DNA of 64,000 nt. Source: Margaritispora aquatica (Eukaryota; Ascomycota; Leotiomycetes; Helotiales; Discinellaceae). Location of the stretch: NCBI GenBank assembly GCA_007644065.1, contig VJWN01000005.1, positions 744,001 to 808,000 on the forward strand. The letters run 5' to 3'. The notes beneath the pieces were generated by a model. That model searched no databases. It was not told the DNA's origin and saw only the letters and a list, made by a program, of their open reading frames with translations. Shown here piece by piece: positions 11,737 to 21,937 of this stretch. Position 1 is the stretch's first letter. The number at the start of each line of letters is the position of its first letter. The position numbers and the translations under genes are program-made.

Positions 11737-14006
11737 TCACAACACCGCCATACCAGCCGCCACTAACAGTGCTCCCATCCCACTCCACTTCACGCCTTCC
11801 CTCGAAGCAGAATTGGCAGTAAATTGCGTCAATCCACTCGATGTGGTTGCGCTGCCCTTGGCGCTACTGGTTCCTGCTGAGCTTGCAACTGGCGCTGCTG
11901 GTGATGAGCTCACACTTCCGCTTCCTTCTGTGCTTCCCGAGACTGCTGGCGCAGCTGTCGAGAGAGCGAGAGGAGAGGTGGCTGATGCTGATGCTGGTGC
12001 AGTGCTTGATGGGCCTGCTACGTGCACCGATGATAGAGAAGTTGCCACGTAGACTGGAGTTGTTGCTGAGCTTGCAATCACAACTACACTTGAGGCTACG
12101 CTAGCAACAGGAACAACTAGACTAGAAACTGCAACTACTGGCTTGGTGGAGGCAGTTATTCCAACGGCTGGAACTCCCTGTGATCCACTAGCCTCAGCCT
12201 GAGCGATAGGACAGATGGTGGTTGAAATGGCAATTGTCTTTGTGACGACCTGTCCAACTGGGCAGTTTGTGACTGTTGCTGGGCATTTCGTCACCGTCTC
12301 GACTCTGGTGGCGTAGATAGTGGATGTAGTATAACCTGCTGGCAAGGGGGTTGTCGTCGCCTCGCTTGCAGAAACTGGGCAGATGGTCGTCGAAATGGCA
12401 ATTGTCTTTGTGACGACTTGTCCAACTGGGCAATTGGTGACGGAGGCAGGGCACTTGGTGACTGTATACACTGAAGTAGCGTATATAGTTGAGGTAGTGA
12501 GCTCGATGCTAGATTCCACGGTAGATGTTGGGACAGGTGTGACGGGGCAGATCGTAGTAGAAATAGCGATTGTCTTCGTTACAACTGAGCCGACTGGGCA
12601 GTTTGTTACTGAGGATGGACAAGCTGTGATTGTTGACAGGACAGTGGTAAATATGGTCGAGGTTGTGAGTTCTACTGCTGCTGAGCTAGTGGTTTCCGTG
12701 AACGAGGTTGTGCTCAAAGTGGTTGTTGGCTTTGCTGTCTTTGTCAAGTTACGGCATCGTGTTTTGGTTAATCTTACCAAACTTGAGGATGGGAAAATGT
12801 ACGAGCTTGAAGAATTGACGTATGGAGCGCTCGTACTGACACTGATGATGCTTGACTCAGTGGATGAAAGTGTCGAGATCGTAGTGTTTGGATACAGAAG
12901 ACTTGTGCTCAAGATGAAGGAGGTGGTTCCTGAGGATGGCGAAGCTGTCCTGGAAACGTTGTAGCATCGAGTCCTTGTGACGTTAACTAGCATCGAGGAA
13001 CGAATTATCGAGCTCGTGCTGCTTGACAATGCTGCGGATGATGAAGATGATGAGGTGTCCAGGGTGCTAGAGCTTGATGTAGACTCCGTTGATGAAGAAG
13101 ACTCGGTGGATGATGGAACAGACGTAGTCGTGATAATGTCACTTGTGGAGATTACCAAGGAAGTTGACGAGGTTGAAGCCGGTACTGTACATGTGGAAGT
13201 TGACGCGAAGCACCCAAGATCATAAACTGTAAATTGTGACACGGGGTTGGCATTGCTCGAATCCGCGGCCAGACCTGGGAATAGCAGGCATACTTCATTG
13301 ACTTTAAAGAAGACACTACCACATGATGCTACGGACAGGCAGTAGTCTTTGCAGCCAGCGAGGGAAGCTACTTGGACACCTGAGTATTTTGTACCCAAAT
13401 TCGTGTAAGAGCTCTTTGTGTAGGAAGCTACGCCACATCGCAATCCTGCTGGTACAGATCCGCATGCTGCAACGGTGGAGGAAGGAGAGCTTGAGACCAA
13501 TGAGGTCGTGGCTACAGTGCTGCTTGAAGATGAAGTAGAGGACACCGAGCATGGCGTTGATCCCGAGGTGAAACAGCCAGCGTCATATACTTGGTAATTG
13601 GAAAGTTGGCTTGCTACACTGGTACTGGACGCTGGGCCTGGAAATAACAGACAACTGACATCGTCCTCAGAGAAGAAGAAGCCTCCACAGTTGGCATTAG
13701 AGAGACAAGCGTCTGCACAACCTTGACTAGAAGAGGCTTGGGCGGCTGTGGAAGATGAGATAAATGCATTTGTGTTAGACGCCAAAGACTGTTGCGATGT
13801 CAGTATATTGTTCTGTTTGACTGGATTGGAGAGGATCAAAAGTCTAGCTTTTTTACACATTTGATCAAGTCTCAGGGAGCGCAATAGGAAGAAGAAAAAA
13901 CACCCACAGTTACTCCACACAACAACGTTGCGGAAGGACACAAGGTAGCAGAAGCAGATTGCAAGAGGAGAAGCACAAGTGTGCATTTTGAAAACATCGA
14001 AGCCAT
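11737..14006 (-). CDS. GPI-anchored, Ser/Thr-rich mucin-like cell-surface protein
   Basis: Two exons (14006-13908, 13788-11737) give 716 residues. The true start is the ATG at 14006: its frame encodes a clear signal peptide (MASMFSKCTLVLLLLQSASA) and splices in phase 0 at a GTGGGT donor. Two Cys-rich modules of about 75 residues follow (CGV...GCADACLSNANCGGFFF...CLLFPG...GCF, and a second copy with GCKDYCLSVASCG), resembling PAN/apple-like fungal wall modules. Next come two copies of a TKTRCxN element, then three repeats built on VTNCPVGxVVTKTIAISTTICP, and a long Ser/Ala/Val-rich stalk. The C-terminus (SGMGALLVAAGMAVL) is a typical GPI-attachment signal. The protein is probably a wall or adhesion glycoprotein; its ligand is unknown. 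The plus-strand open frames in this span are shadows of the repeats. Confidence 0.88.
12209..12690 (-). repeat. Three intragenic repeats in the mucin gene
   Basis: Three copies of a unit of about 168 bp lie at about 12209-12330, 12376-12504 and 12545-12674. Each encodes TSTIYAT-type sequence, then CPxxVTNCPVGxVVTKTIAISTTICP. Copies 1 and 2 are near-identical over the NCPVGQVVTKTIAISTTICP core; the third has diverged more. Spacing of both pairs is close to 167-169 bp. Confidence 0.9.
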
Positions 14007-14958
14007 AATTAAGTACAGAATTAACAAAAATCGACTTAAAAGAGTGTGTGGCGCACCAGAAAACAGTTAACGAGTGTGACGGGCAATCAAAACTTTGAAA
14101 GCGAGAAGTTCTTGCGGGACAGCATCTCTATGTATTGTGTACCAAACCGCGTCTCCATATCTATTTACGGAGAAGGGCAAAATGCTCGGACGAGTGATTT
14201 CGGGCTCACCGCGTGGTTCGTCGTTTACTAGTCTAGACCATTGGTAAAACTGGAGCTTTTACAGTTTGCGGGGAGCTGAAATTCCCTACCAAGTGGATAT
14301 CTTTGACTGATATCCTGGTGGAAGATCCAATTTTTTTTTCTATATTCAGAAACCTCAAGCGAGCCAGCAATCTGGGAAGGGGACTAAGAGGTGGATCTGG
14401 AATAAACCCTCCTGGCGCGTGCATGGTGTTCGTCTGATATATTTGTGGAAGACATCAAACAAGCTTTTAAGCGTAAAGGAATTCCCAAGTATGTAGAATC
14501 GTAGAATAAATAAAACTCTCGATACACTTGTATCATTGAGGCTTGAAAAGCGAGACTTTTACTAGCAGTACCGTTAGATGGCGTCTGTCAGACAAGGAGA
14601 GAAAAATCAATTAAAAGCCACGGCGCTGTTCAACTGAGTCAGTGATTGAGCCTCCTATTGTCGATCAGGCGTCAGCCCGTCTTTCTGCAACCAGGCCCTG
14701 CCCCTGCATACAATATTGAAATTGGGACTAACCCCAATTGAACCCACATCTTCCCCTTTCGTCATGTATGAAAGTTGGTTGAAAAACGGAGCCTTTTCTT
14801 GGTAGAATTTCTGCATCGAATGACTCGAATGGTTTCTCAAACTCATACCTCGTAAAAACACCATTGACAAATTCTAACACGGATTTAGATACCGACAATG
14901 AACCATCCCAGGGTATATCTTTGTGACCGAACTCCAACTGCATCTGTATCTCCAACAT
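14007..14958. other. Intergenic region between mucin and Rad60-like genes
   Basis: About 950 bp, no convincing gene. A T9-T10 homopolymer lies near 14330. A 76-codon frame on the minus strand (14958-14728) starts directly after the Rad60-like stop codon. It has no recognised domain and is not called. Confidence 0.45.
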
Positions 14959-16454
14959 CTAATTGATATGTACCTCGACAGAGTCCAGGTCCTCGATATC
15001 ATTCTCTCCGACGGTTGATGCAGGATCCAGCTTTTCTCCGTCAAAGAACAATGACACAATTTGGTCATCGGCTACTGCGTTCGCCCCTCTAAAAACGCCG
15101 ATAAGCTTTTCAATGACAGTCGTTGCTGTTACCTTGACTTTGAGATCGGGTTTCCCTTGAGCCCTTAGGATCAGTCGTAACTTAGCTTCTGCTGGCTTTT
15201 CCTCAGGCTTGCCATCCCTTTCAGCCTGCTGTTTCTTCTCTTGTTCTGCTACCTTACTTTGGTACGATTTGTATGCTAGCTCGGTCCACGCCAGCAAGTG
15301 AATCCTTCCTTCATTATCCACACCATCAGCGTCATATGATATCTCCCCATCTTCATTTACCGTAACGAGACTTTGGCACATGTTACCGTCGGAGAGGCGG
15401 TGTGTTTTCCATGTAAGAAAGATTTGATCCCGATAGTCTTCTCGAGTATGTCCATGATAGGTTTGCTTGTCACACCAAGCGTACCTGACTTCTCTCAGCT
15501 TCTGTGTCAGTTTTCTCTTGACCATCAAAGGGCTTGTGCCTTCTATCTTTGAGGTAATGAGAATATCCACGATAGGGTCGATCTCAACCTTCTTCTGGCT
15601 CAAGAAGTCATCAAAATCGTCCGGCTTAGATTCCGTTTCCCTCATAGACGCCCTGGCTGCTGCTTGCTCTAATTTTAGCTTTTCACGTTGACGAGCTGCT
15701 TGTACAAACTCTGCAAACGCAGGATCTAGTTCTTCTTCAGAAAGCTCATCATCTATTGGAATAGGCTTTGGCTTTAGTGGGGTAACATAGAAATCATCGT
15801 CGTCTGAAAGTGATATTGGTTTTTTCGCCGGCATTCTGACAGGTATTGTTTTAGTACTTTTGACAACCTTCTGTTCGCTCTCATCCTCGTCATCGCTATC
15901 GGACAGACAAATGTATGCCTTGACATCCTTAGGTGGTGCAGACTTGTGTGCGTTCATATCCCGACTGTATCTTTCCGTCAAACTTGAGGAATTCTTTGAT
16001 GGTGGCTCTATGTAACTCGATTTGCGACTACCTGGAGAGCTATGCGATGATCCTCGCCTAGAATATTCGTCAGGCAATATGGGTGCTGACGAGAAATGTT
16101 TACTTACCTTCGATGCGTGGGCGATTCTGCATCATGTTGCTGTGACCCCTCATCTGATGAATATCCAGTCGCAGTGTATTTCTGTGCAGAGACCTTTCTC
16201 CTTTTATCCTCAATTGGCGAATTCTCTTTGAGTTCTGCACTGTTAGAAGATCTTTTGCGCTGTAGCTTGGCCAATTTTTTCTGCTGCCTGCGTTTCTCCT
16301 CCTCTTGCTGCCGCTCGAATGTATCTCGTCCTCGACTGAAGAAGTCGATCGCTTTTGCACCCTCAGAGACAGGTGCGCGAGCTTTGACACTAAAGATCGA
16401 TTTCTTCTTTGGCGGCGGAGCGACTTCGACTTCCTCAGCGTAGATATCTTCCAT
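14959..16454 (-). CDS. Rad60/Esc2/NIP45-like SUMO-like-domain protein
   Basis: Two exons (16454-16108, 16057-14959) give 481 residues. The C-terminal about 73 residues form a ubiquitin-like SLD domain (KLRLILRAQGKPDLKVKV ... IVSLFFDGEKLDPASTVGENDIEDLDSVEVHIN), as in the Rad60/Esc2 family. These proteins act in SUMO-dependent genome stability and replication-fork repair. Upstream, acidic SDSDDEDE and SLSDDDDFYV patches look like SUMO-interacting motifs, and a Lys/Glu-rich region follows. The N-terminus carries a coiled coil (FERQQEEEKRRQQKKLAK) with basic, nuclear-localisation-like clusters. A second ubiquitin-like region probably spans the REVRYAWCDKQTYHG and RLSDGNM segments. The junction THR|RRGSSHSS uses donor GTAAGT. 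Divergent from LSM6, 331 bp away. Confidence 0.85.
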
Positions 16455-16785
16455 CGTAAAGTGTTTGCGTAGTTATTATTAAACGTGCTTGAGGTGAGGC
16501 TGTGATTTGAGGTGAGGTGGACGACGCGACTGAAAGCGGAAAGTCGTGAATTTTGGTGCACGAGTTCACGACCGCGCTAGTGAGGATTAGATGCGACAGC
16601 AGCAACTTCATGAAGTATCGAAGGCTGAGCAGACCCCGCAGAAAGTGACAAGCCGTGTAATAGCTCAAGCGACAGCCTGTGATTATTTACCAGTTCCTCG
16701 TGCCTTCTTGTGATTCTCAGGCTTCCCCCAGCGACTACTTCCACTCCTCATTACCCCACCAACAATCAACCTTCAGGCATTCGAC

Positions 16786-17135
16786 ATGGAGAACGGCACA
16801 ACGAGCCAAGGTGAGGGCAAGGATCCCTCAAGCTTCCTCAGCGAAATCATCGGCAGCAATGTTACAGTGAAGCTGAATAGCGGCGTTGTTTACAAAGGTG
16901 TGTGGAGGTAGCCGCGTCTGTGGACTGTGTTGCTGATACATCACAGGCGAATTACAAAGTATCGATGGATACATGAATCTAGCTCTAGAAAAATGCGAAG
17001 AACATGTAGATGGTGTCAAAAAGAGATCATATGGCGATGCATTCGTACGAGGCAACAATGGTTTGTGAAGTCCTTGGGAGGATAATTACATGCAGTTGCT
17101 AACACCGAGTAGTCATGTACATCTCAGCAGATTGA
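16786..17135 (+). CDS. LSM6: U6 snRNA-associated Sm-like protein LSm6
   Basis: Subunit of the LSm1-7 (mRNA decay) and LSm2-8 (U6 snRNP) rings. Three exons (16786-16897, 16947-17060, 17113-17135) give 82 residues, the usual family size. Sm1 motif: FLSEIIGSNVTVKLNSGVVYKGELQSIDGYMNLAL. Sm2 motif: YGDAFVRGNNVMYISAD. The last exon encodes only 8 residues; splicing at G|GTTTGT to the AG before TCATG gives NNVMYIS, the canonical end. The 5'-proximal intron starts GTGTGT. Divergent from the Rad60-like gene. Confidence 0.97.
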
Positions 17136-17328
17136 TGATTGTCACAAGAAAGATACGACATAGGCATTCAGTGGAGTTTCGGAGTCATATGTGTAACTCA
17201 ATGTGCATTTTCTCAATGGACACGGAAATGCTACAAAAAATAATTCCCCACAGAGTATGCTGGGAAGGTCGAGAAGAACGAAAGTCACTCGAGCAGATCT
17301 CCAGGGTCTAAAGATATTCCATAGTTTC

Positions 17329-18340
17329 TCAGACCCGAGACGTCCAAGCCAAATACGTACAGCCGTGCAATGCCACTTTGCCTCTCTCGTTTCGCTCTAC
17401 TTCGTCCCCTTTCAATGCTTCTACTACCCTAGTGTGAATTTCCTCTCTCTTCTCTGGGCTTAGATTGGCGATTTGTGACAAAGTTGTCATCCTCAACCAG
17501 ACATCTTCTTCACTTAGCCATACCGACCATTCAACGGTCTCCTCACCAAGAGGCAAGGAAAAGCTAGGAAAGTTCTTAGTAAATGTGTCTACCAAGGTTT
17601 GCAAAGGCGTTGTATCCTGCTGATTGTCAAACGCCTCTTTCCATTTCATGTGTCTGAAGCGAGAATGATGATCTTCCGTGTCAATAATAATCTGCTTTAG
17701 TGCTTCATCCAATTTCGTCTTTGGTATCCAATCCCTTGGTCCATTATCTGAAGCATTGGTCAGAGGCTTCGCCACATAGTGAGCAAACTTACAATCGTCA
17801 ATGTTCCATATCATACCAAAAGTACCTCCAAGTGTCAAGGCACGATGTATCTCTTTTAGAGACTCCTCATTTGCAAACCTGCATATCAATCAGTCTACTT
17901 CTGTCAATTTGTGACCGAGTCTCATCAATGGAAAGCCTACCCACTCAGTCGATTAGCTTTGCCCGATTTTCTCTCATGTTGACACATTCACTAACCTGCG
18001 CAGCAACGACAGCATCTGCCCAACCCTCTTCGACAGGCAGATGTGCCGCATCACCATCAAGAACAACCACTTCCCTTCCCAAGTCTTTCTTAACTAGCTC
18101 TGCTCTCATGCCCGCATGTGGCTCAATACCCAGAATCTCAAAATCCTCATCCCGCTTTGCCAGCAGCTCAGTGAACTTCCCCGTGCCGCATCCAACATCT
18201 ATGATCTGTGCCTTTGCTACTCCTGAGACACCGAGATGAGAGAGCAGCTTGTCAATAGCTTCATGTGGATATGAAGGCCGGTGTGTATCATAAAGTGATG
18301 CATTTGCAAACCCGGTTTGTGCTATGGAATTGATCGGCAT
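17329..18340 (-). CDS. SAM-dependent methyltransferase (type 11) with unusual splice site
   Basis: Class I Rossmann methyltransferase, 301 residues if spliced as deduced (18340-17996, 17936-17926, 17878-17329). The SAM site is IIDVGCGTGKFTELLA, followed by ILGIEPHAGMR and VVLDGDAAHLP. The family motif AAQAFHWFANEESL needs an 11-nt microexon, GCTTTCCATTG, between two tiny introns (59 and 47 nt). The first intron is canonical (GTTAGT...GTAG, branch GCTAAT). The second begins ATGAGA instead of GTGAGA but ends in a normal branch and CAG. With the microexon the total is a multiple of three and the motif is exact; without it, exon 3 is out of frame. Closest recalled relatives are yeast TMT1/CRG1-type enzymes; substrate unknown. 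Convergent with LSM6. Confidence 0.82.
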
Positions 18341-19986
18341 GTTGGGTATTTAGCTGAGACCAGGAGTTTAGTAGACCACAATGTGTAGTTTCTTAACACA
18401 CTTTAAATAATACCAACGGGACTCCACAGTGTTGTAGTGCAACTATGGCGTCAGTTTGCGAGATCAGCAGGGAAATCGTGCGTCTAGCCTGTTTAAGACA
18501 CTGCAAATGTAGCTGGATCGATATGTGGTAGAAAAGACAAAAGAGTTTTTAAATCATCAATCTTTAGAATAATGTCTCTAGCCACAATAGTACGAATTCA
18601 GTCCTTGCTCATCAAGTGGTTGAGATGACAGGAACAATAACGTGCTCACGTGATAGCTTAACTTGACAGAATATCTTCTATAATTCGGAATCAAGACACG
18701 AGAGACAATGACCATCACTTGCTCAGGGCTTAGATCATAAGACAAGTAGTAAAGCTGACTAGCTTCAGCGTGTTCAAGGAGTGTAACCATCAACTCTACA
18801 CACGAATATTTCAGCTCAACAACTGTTGTAAATAGGATTTTGCCCAATCCATTTCCTAAGTCCTCTTTAGAGTACAGAATGATCTCAAAAATATTTGTAT
18901 TAGCCAATACCAAGGATAATACCTTTCAATCAAAAGTGCCACGGGATTATGCTAGGTTGCTTCAACATCATATCAAGATCGAATAGTAATAAATTGCAGC
19001 AACAACTCATTCAGTCCTATCTATTGAAATTCATTCAATGCAGGCTTGCTAAAATCCCCAGTAGAATTACCCGTAGTTGTGTAGCTTTTTACTGTTTCCA
19101 ACTTGGACATATATTATCTTTAAAATTCCAAACTTATCAATATTGTTTACTTTCCTGCACTTTGCTTTTAGTTATTATTCTCTCGGTTGTTGTGATATAA
19201 GCCTTTTAGATTGTTTTAGCTGCGGATTAGGAAGGTTATAGCTGTTTGAAAGTCTGTGTCTAGAGGGTTCTTTTGTTGTTTAATTGGCCAACAAAAAATC
19301 AACACAAGGTTGCATTTATAGGTTATGGATAAAGACATCAGTTTGATATGGCTCTAGGAGAGGATTTGTTTCAAAAGAAGTGTTACATCAGTTGTTAAAT
19401 CATCTCTTGATCTTATATTGCTTAAAATTAAGACACATATATACAAGTTAATTATTATATAACTCGGTCTTTAGACTACAGGCATCCAATACTTCCTGGA
19501 TTCTTTGTATATAGACAAGTCAAAAGTGTGACCAGAATTTTCGTATAGTATTTTACTATTACTGTCCAAACCCCAAAAATTCAGCCCAAAAAAAGAAGCC
19601 AAGCCAAGTCAAGCCCACCGTCTAGACAAGGAAAGGAGGTATACTTACAAGGCTTTAAATCCGGTGTCTACCAAGCGCCGCAGCTTGCGCTACAGCTCAC
19701 TCAGAAGAAGAGATGCACACCGTGCATGTCTAGACAACAGGAAATGAGTCAATCCAGATTTTTTTACCAGCTCAGGCTCCGAGGTCGACACAGGGGGGTT
19801 GGCGCAGTTGCTGAATCGAGGTTGCGAGAACTGTGATTCGTTAGCTGCGTGCGCGCTGTGTTCGATACCAAGGAGCTAGGTGGGCTTGATTTGGCTTGAG
19901 ATGTTTGGTTGATCGAGAACCTGCGAATTGAATGTATATACATGCAAACATTATGGTCGATGAGGGCCGTACATGGATGTTGGTAG
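18341..19986. other. AT-rich gene-poor region
   Basis: AT-rich sequence with only short, composition-driven open frames and no recognisable protein. Together with the tandem repeat downstream it forms the lowest-complexity part of the window. It may be an old, mutated transposon or repeat-induced-point-mutation remnant, which is inference. Confidence 0.45.
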
Positions 19987-20690
19987 ACTGCTCGCCTATA
20001 GAGATGGTAGGACCTTACATCAAGTCTCCTGCGACAATATCTGGATAGAGTTACTTTGCAAAATCCTAGAGGACAAAAGACAAATGATATGAGATTATAG
20101 ATTTGGAAATGATTACTTACTTGTAGGGATATTAGGGCATTTACACCAAGTCTATGACGATAATATCTGAACAGAACCACTTTCTAGAGTATTATAAGAC
20201 AAAAGACAAATGAAATTAAGTGGTTGATATGGACAATATTATAGACATTGGCAGACTGCTCGCTTACAAGGGTAGTAGGACGTTTACATCAAGCCTATTG
20301 CCATAATATCTTGACAGAGCCATTTTTGGAACATTATAAGACCAAAAACAAATGATATTAAGCTGTAAACGTGATAGTTAATACGAACCAAATTGTGGAT
20401 TTTGAAAGGACATCTCATTTATAGGGATATTAGGACATGCACATCAATTCCATTACAAGAATATCTAAATAGTACCACTTTCTAAAATCCTATAAGACAA
20501 AGGACATATGATATCAAGTTGGAAAAGTTATAGTTGATGTGAATTAAATTATAGATTTGGACAGGACTTCTCGCTTATAGGGGAGATAGTAGAACATTTA
20601 TATCAACTCTATAGAGACAACATCTGGACAGAGTCACCTTATAGACTCCTACAAAAGAAAGGACAGATGGTATAAAGTTCTTTGGATGCG
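19987..20690. repeat. Degenerate tandem repeat, about five units of 125-156 bp
   Basis: Five diverged units start near 19987, 20112, 20255, 20410 and 20566. Each begins with an actgctcgcttatag-like element. Next come variants of gtaggacatttacatcaagtctat, aatatctggacagagtcact, and ataagacaaaagacaaatgatatta. Later units extend into agttatagttgatgtgaat and attatagatttggacagg. No coding potential is seen. Confidence 0.85.
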
Positions 20691-21157
20691 GAGAGGCTGT
20701 AGCTAATTGTGTTGATACAATGATCAGACTATTTCGCACGTCACGAATTTTACAATTTGGGTGAATTTCGCTTGTGGTTTGAAGTGCTTTTCTCTTCCTT
20801 GACTGCAGTTCATTTTGGATTATTATGAGACTAACAACTCTCGTATTCTCCTACCAACCACTTTCTTGGGTGTATTCGACACAACAATCCTCAACCAACC
20901 TCTCAATAATCCTGTTCCTACCCCCCTGTACATGATACGCTTCGGTTAGCGGCAGGACTCCACATCCACTTTCATGCACAGCACACATATTAACAGAATG
21001 TTCGGTACCCACCTCACGTACAGGCACACACTTTCTCTCTCACTCTAGCTTCTCTAGAGCAGCAAAAGTTTCTTACACTACTTATCTTTACCTCAAAATA
21101 AACACCAACGAGAAAAAAATAAGTGTTCTAATCAAGGTCATCCTCGATTCGCAGATG
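20691..21157. other. Spacer between tandem repeat and tRNA
   Basis: About 470 bp without a supported gene. Nothing structural was noticed apart from a pyrimidine-rich stretch near 21030-21060. Confidence 0.4.
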
Positions 21158-21252
21158 TGCCGTTTCTGTGGATCGAACACAGTGCCTCCAGATTTCCAGG
21201 ATTAGCTGAAGTGGACTTCAGTCTGGCGCTCTCCCAAGTGAGCTAAAACCGC
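21158..21252 (-). tRNA. tRNA-Phe (anticodon GAA) with a 22-nt intron
   Basis: On the minus strand the sequence folds as a 73-nt tRNA. The D-stem is GCTC/GAGC. The anticodon arm CCAGA-CTGAAGA-TCTGG has anticodon GAA (plus strand 21217-21219). The T-arm CTGTG-TTCGATC-CACAG has a standard B-box. The intron is 21194-21215, directly after position 37 as in nuclear tRNA-Phe, and carries ACTTCAG complementary to the anticodon. Two positions are unusual: acceptor pair 3-70 is G-G (GCGGTTT against AAACGGC), and positions 15/48 appear to be C/A instead of the usual G/C. It could be a functional variant or a decaying copy. Confidence 0.88.
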
Positions 21253-21937
21253 TCAATGTCTCGTGGTATAATAGACAGGAGACGATTGGAGGGTCTCTTG
21301 ACACTTAGCTATATAATCACCGTGCTCACCACGACCCACTTCACATCATCATGAAGTTTGTGGATCGATGTATGTTTGGCACCATAAGTGGCCTGGGGTA
21401 CCGAAGTGACAATGGGCAAGCGTTGGGTGAGCATGCTTGTGAACGCTCTGATGAAAGCTGTTGCTTGTAGTATGAAAAATAGTCATTCAGTCTGAGGTCA
21501 AGTCTCCAATTTTTGAACTGCTCCAGGCAGTGCTACCCATACACAAATTTGTAATCTCCACGGTCTGATTCTCTTTCTATATACTATAGCTTCATTATCA
21601 CAGCCTCGAAAAAAAAAACAATGATGTAACAACAACACCCAAGAATCCTTGATATCCCCTATGTATGTATGCAAGTCTTTGCACTCCAACCAAAGCACAT
21701 ACCGACACTCACTAAACCCATAGGAAGAGCGAGGCCAAAAGAAACCCAGGCAAAAGTGCAAACCATGCAAAGCTGGCAACAAGAAGAATAAAGTTACTAA
21801 GCTAGAATAGACCAAAAAAAGGACTCGCTAAATACGATTGACTGGATTTCCATCCATATTCACACAACCACATGCGTATGTACTGTACACATCAAATTGG
21901 TGAAACTCCTCTTTTCTTACATGTTCATCTCGAATAA
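21253..21937. other. Intergenic region, 3' flank of the kinase gene
   Basis: No supported gene. Contains an A10 run near 21609 and probably the kinase 3' UTR. The minus-strand frame at 21498-21815 has no recognisable features. Confidence 0.45.

Noticed and set aside
12383..13225. Plus-strand open frames of 193 and 82 codons
   Set aside because: They are antisense shadows of the Ser/Thr-rich repeats of the mucin gene.
14728..14958. 76-codon frame directly after the Rad60-like stop
   Set aside because: Could be a read-through extension, but the SUMO-like domain is already complete and the sequence is not recognisable.
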